Notes under the pieces: generated by a model
Database searches by the model: none
Told to the model about the DNA's origin: nothing
Seen by the model: the letters and a program-made list of their open reading frames with translations, nothing else
Position numbers and translations under genes: made by a program
Assembly: GCF_900101505.1 (NCBI RefSeq)
Contig: NZ_FMZI01000019.1
Coordinates: 1 to 64,000 of the forward strand
Origin: Antarctobacter albus
GTDB taxonomy: Bacteria > Pseudomonadota > Alphaproteobacteria > Rhodobacterales > Rhodobacteraceae
Direction of reading: 5' to 3'
DNA: 64,000 nt
Shown: in pieces, positions 18,258 through 26,491 of the stretch
Position numbering within the stretch: the stretch's first letter is position 1
How the letters are laid out: each line of letters begins with the position of its first letter

Positions 18258-19822
18258 TCCGCCGCCACCGGCAGGCTCGGTGCCGCCTGAGCATCGGGCA
18301 CCAGCTGGTCCAGGATCTCGGCACTGCCGACAACCCCTGGCAGACCGGCACCGGGATGCGTGCCCGCGCCCACCAGGTACAGGCCCTGCACCTCTTCGCT
18401 GATGTTGTGCGGGCGGAACCAGGCGCTTTGCAGGATGCGCGGCTCTATCGAGAAGGCCGCGCCATGCGGGCTGAGATACCGGTCCCGGAAAGTTTCAGGC
18501 GTAAAGACCAGCGACTCTGCCAGGTGCCGGGACAGCCCCGGCAGCAATTCCCGTTCCAGCACCTTGAGAACGCGGTCCTTGTAGCGGCCAGCCATGTCCG
18601 CCCAGTCGACGGGTGTCTTGTGGCCAAGGTGCGGCACGGGGCTGAGCGCATAAAAGGTGTCGCCCCCGTCCGGCGCGACACCGGGATCGGTGACGCTGGG
18701 GCGGTGGACATAAAGGCTCATGTCCTCGGCCAGGTGGCCCTTGATGAAGATGTCGCGCAGCAAGCCGCGATAGCGCGGACCGTTGAGGATCGTGTGATGG
18801 CCCACGTCCCGCCATTTGCCGCGCGTGCCACGGGTGCCGAAATACCAGACAAACAGGCTCATCGACCAGCGTGTGCGGCGCAGGCGCGGCGTGGTCCAGC
18901 GGCGGCGGACAAGGCCGCGCAGAAGATGGTCATAGGTGTGCCCGGCATCTGCGTTGGAGACCACGATATCCGCTGGCACCTCCTCGCCCCCGGTCAACCT
19001 GACGCCCCGGGCGCGCCCGCGCTCGACCCGGATCTCATCGACCTCGGCCCGCTGGCGGATCACCCCGCCCTGCCCGGTCACGACATTGGCCATCGCCTCT
19101 GCGATCCGGGCCACGCCCCCCATCGCGTAATGCACACCGAAAGCGGATTCGAGATGGTTCACCAGCGCGTAGATCGAGGTGACATGACAGGGGTCGCCGC
19201 CGATGAAGAGCGGGTGAAAGGACAGCGCCATGCGCAGCCTCTCGTCGCGCACGCAGCGCGCCGCGTGGCCATAGACCGACCGATCCGCCCGCAGGCGCGC
19301 AAAGGTCGGCAGCACCCGGATCAGGTCGGCCAGCCGATGCATCGGGCGGCGGCCCAGGTTCTCGAATCCGATCCGGTAGCGCTCTTCGCTGTCGCGCAGG
19401 AACCGGGTGTATCCCGCCAGGTCGCCGGACGACAGGCGCGCCACCTCCTGCCGCATCGCCCCGGCATCCGGGCCGACGCGAAACTGCGACCCGTCCGGCC
19501 AGCGGATTTCGTAGAAGGGATCGAGCGGGCGCAGGTCCACGTCATCGTCGAACCGCCGCCCGCAGGCTGCCCAGAGATCGCGAAACACCTGTGGCACGGT
19601 GACGATCGTCGGGCCGAGGTCGAACCGATGCCCGCCCTGGTGGATGGCCGATCCGCGCCCGCCGGGCGTGTCCAGCCGGTCCAGCACCGTGACGCGATAG
19701 CCCCGGGCGCCCAGCCGCATCGCGGCGGCAAGCCCGCCCAGCCCGGCCCCCACGACCAGCGCCTGCGGCGCCTTGGGATCGACCGGCCTGTGCCTGTGAA
19801 AGGAGTCTGCGCCTGTAAACAT
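18254..19822 (-). CDS. crtI: Phytoene desaturase CrtI
   Basis: 522-residue FAD-dependent phytoene desaturase (three-step, neurosporene-forming in the spheroidene pathway by context). LVVGAGLGGLAAAMRLGARG near residue 25 binds FAD, and GLYLVGAGTHPGAGLPGVVGSAEI is the conserved C-terminal motif. The ATG at 19822 has no ribosome site in front of it. A TTGTCA-N17-TAGGCT promoter candidate (19857-19829) would start transcription at or next to the ATG, so the mRNA may be leaderless. It is followed by crtB with an ATGA overlap. Confidence 0.95.
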   Translation of the reverse strand: MFTGADSFHRHRPVDPKAPQALVVGAGLGGLAAAMRLGARGYRVTVLDRLDTPGGRGSAIHQGGHRFDLGPTIVTVPQVFRDLWAACGRRFDDDVDLRPLDPFYEIRWPDGSQFRVGPDAGAMRQEVARLSSGDLAGYTRFLRDSEERYRIGFENLGRRPMHRLADLIRVLPTFARLRADRSVYGHAARCVRDERLRMALSFHPLFIGGDPCHVTSIYALVNHLESAFGVHYAMGGVARIAEAMANVVTGQGGVIRQRAEVDEIRVERGRARGVRLTGGEEVPADIVVSNADAGHTYDHLLRGLVRRRWTTPRLRRTRWSMSLFVWYFGTRGTRGKWRDVGHHTILNGPRYRGLLRDIFIKGHLAEDMSLYVHRPSVTDPGVAPDGGDTFYALSPVPHLGHKTPVDWADMAGRYKDRVLKVLERELLPGLSRHLAESLVFTPETFRDRYLSPHGAAFSIEPRILQSAWFRPHNISEEVQGLYLVGAGTHPGAGLPGVVGSAEILDQLVPDAQAAPSLPVAAE

Positions 19823-19828
19823 TACTCA

Positions 19829-19911
19829 AGCCTACATGTGTAATGTTAAATTGACAATCTCGCATTGCACCTCTTTTCCAAGAGGAATTTCCATGTCAGG
19901 ATACCCTGACA
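19829..19911. promoter_or_regulatory. crtI/crtA divergent control region with two PpsR operators
   Basis: Two perfect TGT-N12-ACA sites: 19839-19856 and 19894-19911. The right one, TGTCAGGATACCCTGACA, is almost a full palindrome and shares its left half with the bchC site at 12181. The left one overlaps the putative crtI -35. A rightward TTGACA at 19851-19856 has no convincing -10, so the crtA promoter is not resolved. Confidence 0.87.
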
Positions 19912-19947
19912 CCCGCCAAGGAAGGCCAACCAAGAGGAGGAAAGGCC

Positions 19948-20658
19948 ATCCAGGTCGTCAGCCTGAGTCTTTTTCGCTTTCCGCGCGGGGTCAGCCGGCT
20001 CTGGGCCTTTGCGATGATGGGCCTTGCCCGCCCGGCCCTGCGCCGGACTGAAGGCATCGGCTTCTGGAAGCTCTGCGGCTCGGGCACGGGCGAAGGCTTC
20101 ACGCCACTGCCGGAAACCGGCGTCTACGCGATCCTTGCCACCTGGCCGGACCTGCAAAGCGCCCGGCGCCAGACACGCGACGCCCCGGTTTATCGGCGGT
20201 ATCACAGGCGGGCTGAGGACAGCTGGACGTTGTTCCTGTCCCCGGTTTCGGCCCGCGGGGCCTGGTCACGTCAAAGCCCGTTCGAGGTGGGGAACGCCAC
20301 GGCCGGACCCGGCCCCATCGCGGCGCTGACCCGGGCCACGCTGCGGGTGTCAAACCTCTGGCGGTTCTGGCGCCGGGTCCCCGACATCAGCGCCGCCATC
20401 GGCGCCGACCCCGCCGTCACCTTCAAGATCGGCATCGGAGAGGTTCCATTGCTGCACCAGGTGACCTTTTCGATCTGGCCCGACAGCGCCAGCATGGCCC
20501 GCTTTGCCCGCGCCGATGGCCCCCATGCCCGCGCCATACGCGCCGTGCGCGAGGGCGACTGGTTCCGCGAGGAACTGTACGCCCGGTTCCGCATCCTCGG
20601 CGTCAGCGGCCACTGGCCGGGCGGGCCTTCCCTGACACCAGCCGGACCGATGCCATGA
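19948..20658 (+). CDS. crtA: Spheroidene monooxygenase CrtA (apparent ATC start)
   Basis: CrtA inserts the keto group converting spheroidene to spheroidenone under oxic conditions. The conserved N terminus QVVSLSLFRFPRGVSRLWAF lies upstream of the first in-frame ATG (20014), so that ATG is too late. A perfect AGGAGG at 19935-19940 lies seven bases before an ATC at 19948 that begins exactly where homologues begin; no ATG, GTG or TTG is in frame there. The gene therefore either uses ATC or carries a G-to-C change in its start codon. As given it codes for 236 residues. The stop overlaps the bchI start (ATGA). Confidence 0.85.
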   Translation: MQVVSLSLFRFPRGVSRLWAFAMMGLARPALRRTEGIGFWKLCGSGTGEGFTPLPETGVYAILATWPDLQSARRQTRDAPVYRRYHRRAEDSWTLFLSPVSARGAWSRQSPFEVGNATAGPGPIAALTRATLRVSNLWRFWRRVPDISAAIGADPAVTFKIGIGEVPLLHQVTFSIWPDSASMARFARADGPHARAIRAVREGDWFREELYARFRILGVSGHWPGGPSLTPAGPMP

Positions 20659-21656
20659 CCCAGAGCTTTCCCTTTTCGGCCATCGTCGGACAGGACCAGA
20701 TGAAGCAGGCGATGATCCTGACCGCCGTCGACCCCGGGCTGGGCGGCGTGCTGGTCTTTGGCGATCGCGGCACCGGCAAGTCCACCGCCGTGCGCGCGCT
20801 GGCCGCGCTCTTGCCGCCGATCACCGTGGTCGCGGGCTGCCCGGTCAATTCCGCCCGGCTGGAGGATGTGCCCGACTGGGCCGGCCCGGTCGACGAGACA
20901 CTGGCGGAACGCCCGACCCCGGTCGTGGACCTGCCGCTGGGCGTGACCGAGGATCGCGTGACCGGCGCGCTGGACATCGAGCGCGCCCTGACCCGTGGCG
21001 AGAAGGCCTTTGAACCCGGTCTTCTGGCACGGGCCAATCGAGGCTATCTCTATATCGACGAGGTCAACCTGCTGGAGGACCACATCGTCGACCTGCTGCT
21101 GGACGTGGCACAATCGGGCCTCAACGCGGTCGAACGCGAGGGCCTGTCGATCCGCCATGCCGCACGCTTTGTCCTCGTCGGCTCCGGCAACCCCGAGGAA
21201 GGCGAGCTGCGCCCGCAATTGCTGGACCGCTTCGGCCTCTCGGTCGAGGTCCGCTCTCCCGACAGCATCGAGGAACGGGTCGAGGTCATCCGCCGCCGCC
21301 ATGCCTTTGAAACCGATCACGACGGGTTCATGGCCCGCTGGCAGGCCGAGGACGCGGCGCTGCGCATGGCCATCCTGGAGGCGCGCGCGGCCCTGGCCGG
21401 AACGGAGCCGACCGAAGAGGTGCTGACAGATTGCGCAAGGCTGAGCATGGCACTTGGCGCCGACGGGCTGCGCGGCGAACTGACCCTGTTGCGGGCAGCG
21501 CGGGCGCAGGCGGCCTTTGAAGACACGGCAATCACCCGCGATCACCTGCGCAGCGTGGCACCGTTGGCGCTGAGCCACCGGTTGCGCCGCGATCCCCTGG
21601 ACGAGGCGGGATCGGCCGCGCGAGTCGCCCGCGTCGTCGCCGAGACCCTGCCATGA
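20655..21656 (+). CDS. bchI: Magnesium chelatase ATPase subunit I
   Basis: 333-residue AAA+ ATPase of Mg-protoporphyrin chelatase (BchI-BchD-BchH), which inserts Mg2+ into protoporphyrin IX and commits it to bacteriochlorophyll. Walker A is GDRGTGKST near residue 37; Walker B is YLYIDEVNLLEDHIVD; NPEEGELRPQLLDRFGLSV is the chelatase signature. The start overlaps the crtA stop and the end overlaps bchD. The catalytic BchH subunit is not in this window. Confidence 0.96.
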   Translation: MTQSFPFSAIVGQDQMKQAMILTAVDPGLGGVLVFGDRGTGKSTAVRALAALLPPITVVAGCPVNSARLEDVPDWAGPVDETLAERPTPVVDLPLGVTEDRVTGALDIERALTRGEKAFEPGLLARANRGYLYIDEVNLLEDHIVDLLLDVAQSGLNAVEREGLSIRHAARFVLVGSGNPEEGELRPQLLDRFGLSVEVRSPDSIEERVEVIRRRHAFETDHDGFMARWQAEDAALRMAILEARAALAGTEPTEEVLTDCARLSMALGADGLRGELTLLRAARAQAAFEDTAITRDHLRSVAPLALSHRLRRDPLDEAGSAARVARVVAETLP

Positions 21657-23329
21657 CCACAGCGCCCCCCGACTGGATCCGGGCATGGCGGGCGCTTGCG
21701 GCACTGGCCGTCGACCCGGCGGCGCTGGGCGGCATGGTGATCCGCGCACGGCCCGGCCCGGTGCGTCAGCGGCTGGAGGATGGGCTGGAGGTGTTGCCGC
21801 TGCCGCTGCGCCGGGTCCATCCCGGGCTGGATGATATCCAGCTCTTTGGCGGGTTGGATGTCGCGGCATCGCTGGCAGGCGGCGGACTGGTGCGCCAGCC
21901 GGGCCTTGCCGAACACGCCGCGGCGCTGGTCATGCCGATGGCGGAACGCGTGCCGCCCGGGCTGGCGGCCCGTCTTGCCGGGGTGCTGGACGGGAACAGC
22001 GGGCATTGCCTGGTCCTGCTGGACGAGGGCGCCGACCCGGACGAGACCGCACCACAGGCCCTGACCGACCGGCTGGCCTTTCACCTGGACTTGTCCGAAA
22101 TCCGGGCCACACACGCCCTGCTGCGCCTGCCTGCCCCGGCGGACATGGACGCCGCGCGGGCGCATCTGCCAAGGGTCGAGATTCCGGATGATCACCTTGC
22201 GCAGCTTGTCCACCTGGCCGCGCGCTTTGGCATCCACGGGTTGCGCGCGCCGCTGCTGGCCCTGCGCTGCGCGCGCGCGCTGGCGGCGCTCGACCTCCGG
22301 GACCGCGTGACATCAGAGCACCTGCGCGAAGCGGCGGAGCTGGTCTTGCCCAGCCGCGCCACGCAAATCCCCCAGGCAGCGGCCGAGAACGACAGCCCGG
22401 ACCCGCCACGGCAGCAGGAGAGCGAGGCGCAGGGCGACGGCGCGGCGATGCAGGACATCCCCGACGAATTGCTGGTCGAGGCCATTGCCGCCATCCTGCC
22501 GCCTGACTTGCTGACCCGGCTGGATCGGGGCGGCTCCGCGCGCGGGGGTGGACAGGGCTTTGGCGCGGGGGGCAAGCGCAAGGGCAACCGGCGCGGACGG
22601 CCCCTGCCCTCGCGGCCCGGTCGCCCGGACGGGCGCGCACGGATCGACGTGGTGGCCACGCTGCGCGCGGCCGCGCCCTGGCAACCGCTGCGGCGCGCGG
22701 CGACGCCCGGCAAGAAACATCTGATCATCCACCCCGGCGACCTGCGCCTGCGTCGGACCGAGGAGCATTCCGACCGGCTGGTGATCCTGGCGGTCGACAG
22801 CTCGGGGTCTGCCGCGCTGGCCCGGATGGCCGAGGCGAAGGGCGCCGTCGAACTGATGCTGGCACAGGCCTACGCCAAGCGCGATCTCGTGGCGCTGGTC
22901 ACCTTCCGCGACACCCGTGCCGAGGTGCCCCTGCCCCCGACCCGGTCTCTGGTGCAGGCCAAGCGCCGCATCGCGGCCTTGCCCGGCGGTGGCGGCACAC
23001 CGCTGGCGGCAGGACTGCGCGCCGCGCATGACCTGGCCCTGCAAGGGCTGCGCAACGGGCAAAGCCCCTGCCTGGCGCTGCTGACCGACGGGCGCGGGAA
23101 CATCGCGCTGGACGGCAGCCCGGGCCGCGCCGCAGCCGCCGCCGATGCCCGTGACATGGCCCGCCTGTGGCGGAGCCTGGGCCTGCCCGCCGTCGTGATC
23201 GACACCGCCAACCGGCCCGGGGCCGAAGGCGCCGAACTGGCAGGCTGGCTGGATGCCCGTTACCTTGCCCTGCCGCGCGCCGATGCGCGGCGCATCAGCG
23301 CCGCAACCGACGCCGCCCTGTCAGGATAA
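21653..23329 (+). CDS. bchD: Magnesium chelatase subunit D
   Basis: 558-residue chelatase subunit. A degenerate AAA+-like N-terminal half lacks a good Walker A; a polar, Pro/Gln-rich linker (about residues 235-270) and a basic segment (RGGGQGFGAGGKRKGNRRGR) follow; then comes a von Willebrand A domain with the metal motif AVDSSGSAAL near residue 383. BchD bridges the BchI ATPase ring and BchH. It overlaps bchI at ATGA and is followed five bases later by bchO. Confidence 0.95.
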   Translation: MTTAPPDWIRAWRALAALAVDPAALGGMVIRARPGPVRQRLEDGLEVLPLPLRRVHPGLDDIQLFGGLDVAASLAGGGLVRQPGLAEHAAALVMPMAERVPPGLAARLAGVLDGNSGHCLVLLDEGADPDETAPQALTDRLAFHLDLSEIRATHALLRLPAPADMDAARAHLPRVEIPDDHLAQLVHLAARFGIHGLRAPLLALRCARALAALDLRDRVTSEHLREAAELVLPSRATQIPQAAAENDSPDPPRQQESEAQGDGAAMQDIPDELLVEAIAAILPPDLLTRLDRGGSARGGGQGFGAGGKRKGNRRGRPLPSRPGRPDGRARIDVVATLRAAAPWQPLRRAATPGKKHLIIHPGDLRLRRTEEHSDRLVILAVDSSGSAALARMAEAKGAVELMLAQAYAKRDLVALVTFRDTRAEVPLPPTRSLVQAKRRIAALPGGGGTPLAAGLRAAHDLALQGLRNGQSPCLALLTDGRGNIALDGSPGRAAAAADARDMARLWRSLGLPAVVIDTANRPGAEGAELAGWLDARYLALPRADARRISAATDAALSG

Positions 23330-23334
23330 CCGCC

Positions 23335-24225
23335 GTGGACTGGGACAGAGATCTGCCGGACTGGCCGCACAGCGGCCTGTCCCGGCGCATCGCCCAGCGC
23401 CCGCACCTCTGGCATGTGCAGGAAACCGGGACCGGCGACACGGTTCTTCTGTTGCACGGCGCCGGCGCATCGACCCATAGCTGGCGCGACGTGATCCCCA
23501 TTCTGGCCCGGCAATTCCGCGTGGTCGCAGTGGACCTGCCCGGTCAGGGGTTCACCCGGCTGGGCAGCCGCGCCCGTTGCAGCCTGGCCCACATGACAGA
23601 GGACATCGCCGCGCTGTGTGCCGCGCAGGGATGGCACCCCGCCGTGGTCATCGGGCATTCCGCCGGAGGCGCGATCGCGCTGAACCTGGCGCGCAGGCTG
23701 CGGCCCGCGCCCGCCGTTGTCTGCCTGAACGCCGCCCTGGGCCGGTTCGATGGCGCGGCGGGCTGGCTGTTTCCGATCCTGGCCAAGCTGATGGCGGCGA
23801 CGCCTCTGGCGGCCCTGGCCTTTACCGCCGCCGGGGCCAGCGCGGCGCGCACCCGCCGCCTGATCGCCAGCACCGGCAGCCGTTTGAGCGACGAGGGCAT
23901 CGGCTATTACACACGGCTGACTGCCGACCGGGCGCATGTGGACGGAACCCTGCAAATGATGGCCCGCTGGAACGTCGACCCGGTGCTGGACTGGCTGCCC
24001 CGGATCGAAACGCCCTGCCTGATGCTGGCCACTGAGGGCGACCGGGCCGTGGCGCCCGAGATTTCCCGACGCGCCGCCGACCGCCTGCCGCTGGGCCAGT
24101 TCCAGGCAATTCCCGGTCTTGGCCACCTTGCCCATGAAGAGGACCCGGACGCCGTGATGCGCCCGGTCCTGGACTGGATGTCGGATCTGCCGCCCGCCTG
24201 CAAATCTGCCAGCCCGGCGCGGTGA
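23335..24225 (+). CDS. bchO: BchO, alpha/beta hydrolase of the Mg-chelatase operon
   Basis: 296-residue alpha/beta-hydrolase fold protein: the oxyanion region is LLLHGAGASTHSW, the nucleophile elbow is VIGHSAGGAIAL, and the late histidine is in GLGHLAHEEDPD. BchO accompanies bchI-bchD in purple bacteria; its reaction is not firmly established. The start is GTG at 23335, five bases after the bchD stop with AGGA upstream; no other start retains the full fold. It is the last photosynthesis gene and converges on an aminotransferase gene only four bases away. Confidence 0.92.
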   Translation: MDWDRDLPDWPHSGLSRRIAQRPHLWHVQETGTGDTVLLLHGAGASTHSWRDVIPILARQFRVVAVDLPGQGFTRLGSRARCSLAHMTEDIAALCAAQGWHPAVVIGHSAGGAIALNLARRLRPAPAVVCLNAALGRFDGAAGWLFPILAKLMAATPLAALAFTAAGASAARTRRLIASTGSRLSDEGIGYYTRLTADRAHVDGTLQMMARWNVDPVLDWLPRIETPCLMLATEGDRAVAPEISRRAADRLPLGQFQAIPGLGHLAHEEDPDAVMRPVLDWMSDLPPACKSASPAR

Positions 24226-24229
24226 GCCC

Positions 24230-25552
24230 TTACAGACCCACGGCCACGAAGGCGCGGGCCAATTTGTCGACCAGTTCCGCCGCCTGATCCTCTGTCAGGA
24301 TGAAGGGCGGGGCCAGCAGAACATGTGCGCCCTGCTTGCCGTCGATGGTGCCGCCGTTCGGGTAGCAGATCAGCCCTTCGGCAAAGGCCGCCGCCTTGAC
24401 CTGGGCATGGATCTTGCGCGCGGGGTCGATGGGTGCCTTGGTGGCGCGGTCCTGGACCAGTTCCAGCCCCAGGAACAGGCCCCTGCCCCGGATGTCGCCG
24501 ACATGGGGGTGCTGGCCAAACCGGTCCTCGAGCATTCCGCGCAGAACAGCCCCCATCGGATGCACCCGGCCCAGCAGGTCGTCGCCGACCACACGGTCCA
24601 GCACCGCGCCCGCCGCCGCACAGGCAACCGGGTGACCCACATAGGTGTGACCGTGTTGGAAAAAGCCGCTGCCCTGCGCGATCACCTTGTGCATGATCTC
24701 GGTGCAGAGCATCGCCCCGATGGGCTGGTATCCCGCGCCCAGCCCCTTGGCCACGCAGAGGATGTCCGGCGCCACCCCGTCCTGCTCGCAGGCAAACAAC
24801 GTGCCGGTCCGGCCCATGCCGCACATGACCTCGTCAAGGATCATCAGGATGCCGTGCCGGTCGCAGATCTCGCGGATCCGCTTGAAATATCCGGGCACCG
24901 AGGGCACCGCACCCAGCGTGGCGCCGACAACAGGTTCGGCCACAAAGGCCATGACACTTTCCGGGCCGACGCGTGCGATCTCATCCTCGATCTCGGCGAT
25001 CAGGCGGTCGCAATAGGCGGCCTCGCTCTCGCCCTCCTGTTGCCCGCGATAGGCATAGCAGGGCGCGACATGGCTGACCTCCATCAGGAGCGGCGCAAAG
25101 GGTTCGCGCCGCCAGGCGTTGCCGCCAGTGGCCAGGGCGCCCAGCGTGTTGCCATGATAGCTTTGCCGGCGGGCGATGATCCGGCTGCGGCCCGCCTCGC
25201 CGCGCTCAAGGTGATACTGCCGCGCCAGTTTCAGCGCCGCTTCCATCGCCTCGGACCCGCCGGAGACGAAATAGACGCGGTTCAGATCACCCGGCGCAAG
25301 CGCCACCAGCCGGTCGGCCAGCGCCTCTGCCGGGGGGGAGGTGAAGAAGCCGGTATGTGCAAAGGCGACCTGGTCCAGCTGTGCGCGGATCGCCTCTGTC
25401 ACATGGGCGTCGCCGTGGCCCAGGCAGGACACGGCGGCGCCGCCGGACCCATCCAGGTAGGCCTTGCCGGACTGGTCATAAAGATAGGCCCCCTCGCCGC
25501 GGGAAACCGCGGGCGGCGCCTTGACGCTGCTGCGATGGAAGACATGGGACAT
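24230..25552 (-). CDS. Class III PLP aminotransferase (beta/omega-amino acid type)
   Basis: 440 residues, fold type I aminotransferase of the omega-amino-acid:pyruvate/4-aminobutyrate group. Recognisable are GSEAMEAALKLARQYH and SYHGNTLGALATGG (cofactor phosphate site), MILDEVMCGMGRTG (PLP pyridine aspartate) and CVAKGLGAGYQPIGA (Schiff-base lysine). Class III enzymes cannot be assigned a substrate from sequence alone. It is transcribed with a BKACE-type gene immediately upstream (9-base gap) and opposite a TRAP transporter, which suggests a role in breaking down an imported amino acid. Confidence 0.9.
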   Translation of the reverse strand: MSHVFHRSSVKAPPAVSRGEGAYLYDQSGKAYLDGSGGAAVSCLGHGDAHVTEAIRAQLDQVAFAHTGFFTSPPAEALADRLVALAPGDLNRVYFVSGGSEAMEAALKLARQYHLERGEAGRSRIIARRQSYHGNTLGALATGGNAWRREPFAPLLMEVSHVAPCYAYRGQQEGESEAAYCDRLIAEIEDEIARVGPESVMAFVAEPVVGATLGAVPSVPGYFKRIREICDRHGILMILDEVMCGMGRTGTLFACEQDGVAPDILCVAKGLGAGYQPIGAMLCTEIMHKVIAQGSGFFQHGHTYVGHPVACAAAGAVLDRVVGDDLLGRVHPMGAVLRGMLEDRFGQHPHVGDIRGRGLFLGLELVQDRATKAPIDPARKIHAQVKAAAFAEGLICYPNGGTIDGKQGAHVLLAPPFILTEDQAAELVDKLARAFVAVGL

Positions 25553-25561
25553 GGGCGTTTT

Positions 25562-26371
25562 CTACCTTGTTTGTGCCAATTCCTCCGACCCGCTGGCGCG
25601 CGCCAGGGCGGATCGGAAATGACGGATATTGTCAGCGGTGCTGACGGCCAGCGTGCCATCCGGACGATGGATGTTGTTCTCGAACCCGATGCGGACATTG
25701 CCGCCACGTTTCGCGACCTCGACAAGCACCGGCTCTTCTGTCGGGCCAAAGGCGCAGGCGGCCCAGTCGGGGAACCCGCGTTCCAGCGCCTCGACAGCCT
25801 CGGGGACGGCATCGACGCGGGCCGGAACCGGGGGTTCATAGGTGCCGAAGACCAGCAGCACCGAACACTCCCCGGACGGAATCACTCCGCCGGCGCGAAA
25901 GCTGCGCAGGGTCTGCAGATCCGCCAGGTCATAGAGGATGTGCTGCAGCGCAATCCCCGCCTCGGCGGCAAAGGCGTAGAGCCTGCCGGCGGTCTCGACA
26001 TCGCGGGCCATTTCCCGGGTCGAGACGCTGGCGCCTTCGGGGACGACCTCGCGCAGGCAGTCGAACTGTGCCGCGACCGAATAGCGGCCCACCGCCTCTG
26101 TCGTGATCTGCACGAACAGGCCCGGTGCGGCGGCCCGCACCTCGGCGACAGCCTCGCGGTACAGCACCGGGTCCAGAGAATGCCGGCCAAGCGTATCGCG
26201 CACATGCATGTGCAGCGCCCAGGCCCCGGCTTGCTGGCAGGCGCGCGCCTCCGCGGCCAGTTCAGCTGCGGTCATCGGCAAGGCCCGGTGATCGGATTTC
26301 GTACGCCGGGCGCCGTTTGGCGCGGCCATGATTTTCACGGAAGCTACGGGTGACGCGAGGTCATGGCCCAT
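25562..26371 (-). CDS. BKACE-family (DUF849) beta-keto acid cleavage enzyme, divergent
   Basis: 269-residue TIM-barrel protein of the BKACE family, whose members cleave beta-keto acids with acetyl-CoA (founder: 3-keto-5-aminohexanoate cleavage enzyme, Kce). AAPNGARRTKSDH opens the barrel, HMHVRD carries the two zinc-binding histidines, and VQITTEA is the family strand. At the position of the catalytic GFEDN block the protein reads GFENN, an Asp-to-Asn change from my recollection of Kce, and the Kce EVEVYESG segment is replaced by QHILYDLAD, so it is a divergent subgroup. The ATG at 26371 is chosen because later starts cut into the first strand; the ribosome site is weak. The gene is divergent from rpiR. 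Confidence 0.85.
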   Translation of the reverse strand: MGHDLASPVASVKIMAAPNGARRTKSDHRALPMTAAELAAEARACQQAGAWALHMHVRDTLGRHSLDPVLYREAVAEVRAAAPGLFVQITTEAVGRYSVAAQFDCLREVVPEGASVSTREMARDVETAGRLYAFAAEAGIALQHILYDLADLQTLRSFRAGGVIPSGECSVLLVFGTYEPPVPARVDAVPEAVEALERGFPDWAACAFGPTEEPVLVEVAKRGGNVRIGFENNIHRPDGTLAVSTADNIRHFRSALARASGSEELAQTR

Positions 26372-26412
26372 GACAAAGGCACTTTTCGGCTAGGCTGCGA
26401 ATAGAAAGCGTT

Positions 26413-26458
26413 GAAACATATGTTTCTCAAGTTGACAAGATGTAAAACATATGAAACA
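26413..26458. promoter_or_regulatory. Operator candidate for the RpiR regulator
   Basis: A perfect 14-bp palindrome, GAAACATATGTTTC (26413-26426), and a second related copy, AAAACATATGAAAC (26444-26457), both built around ACATATG, lie in the 120-base gap between divergent genes. TTGACA at 26432-26437 may be a rightward -35, but no good -10 is seen. Binding by the adjacent RpiR protein is inferred from position. Confidence 0.6.
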
Positions 26459-26491
26459 TCCTGAAACAGTCGCAACGATCCAGGAGAGCGG

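Noticed and set aside
20014-20658. crtA starting at the ATG at 20014
   Set aside because: It would remove conserved N-terminal residues that are encoded directly upstream behind a perfect ribosome site.
26441-26458. TGT-N12-ACA sequence matching the PpsR consensus upstream of rpiR
   Set aside because: It arises from the repeated ACATATG palindromes, has no partner PpsR site and lies at a non-photosynthetic locus; a chance match is more likely.
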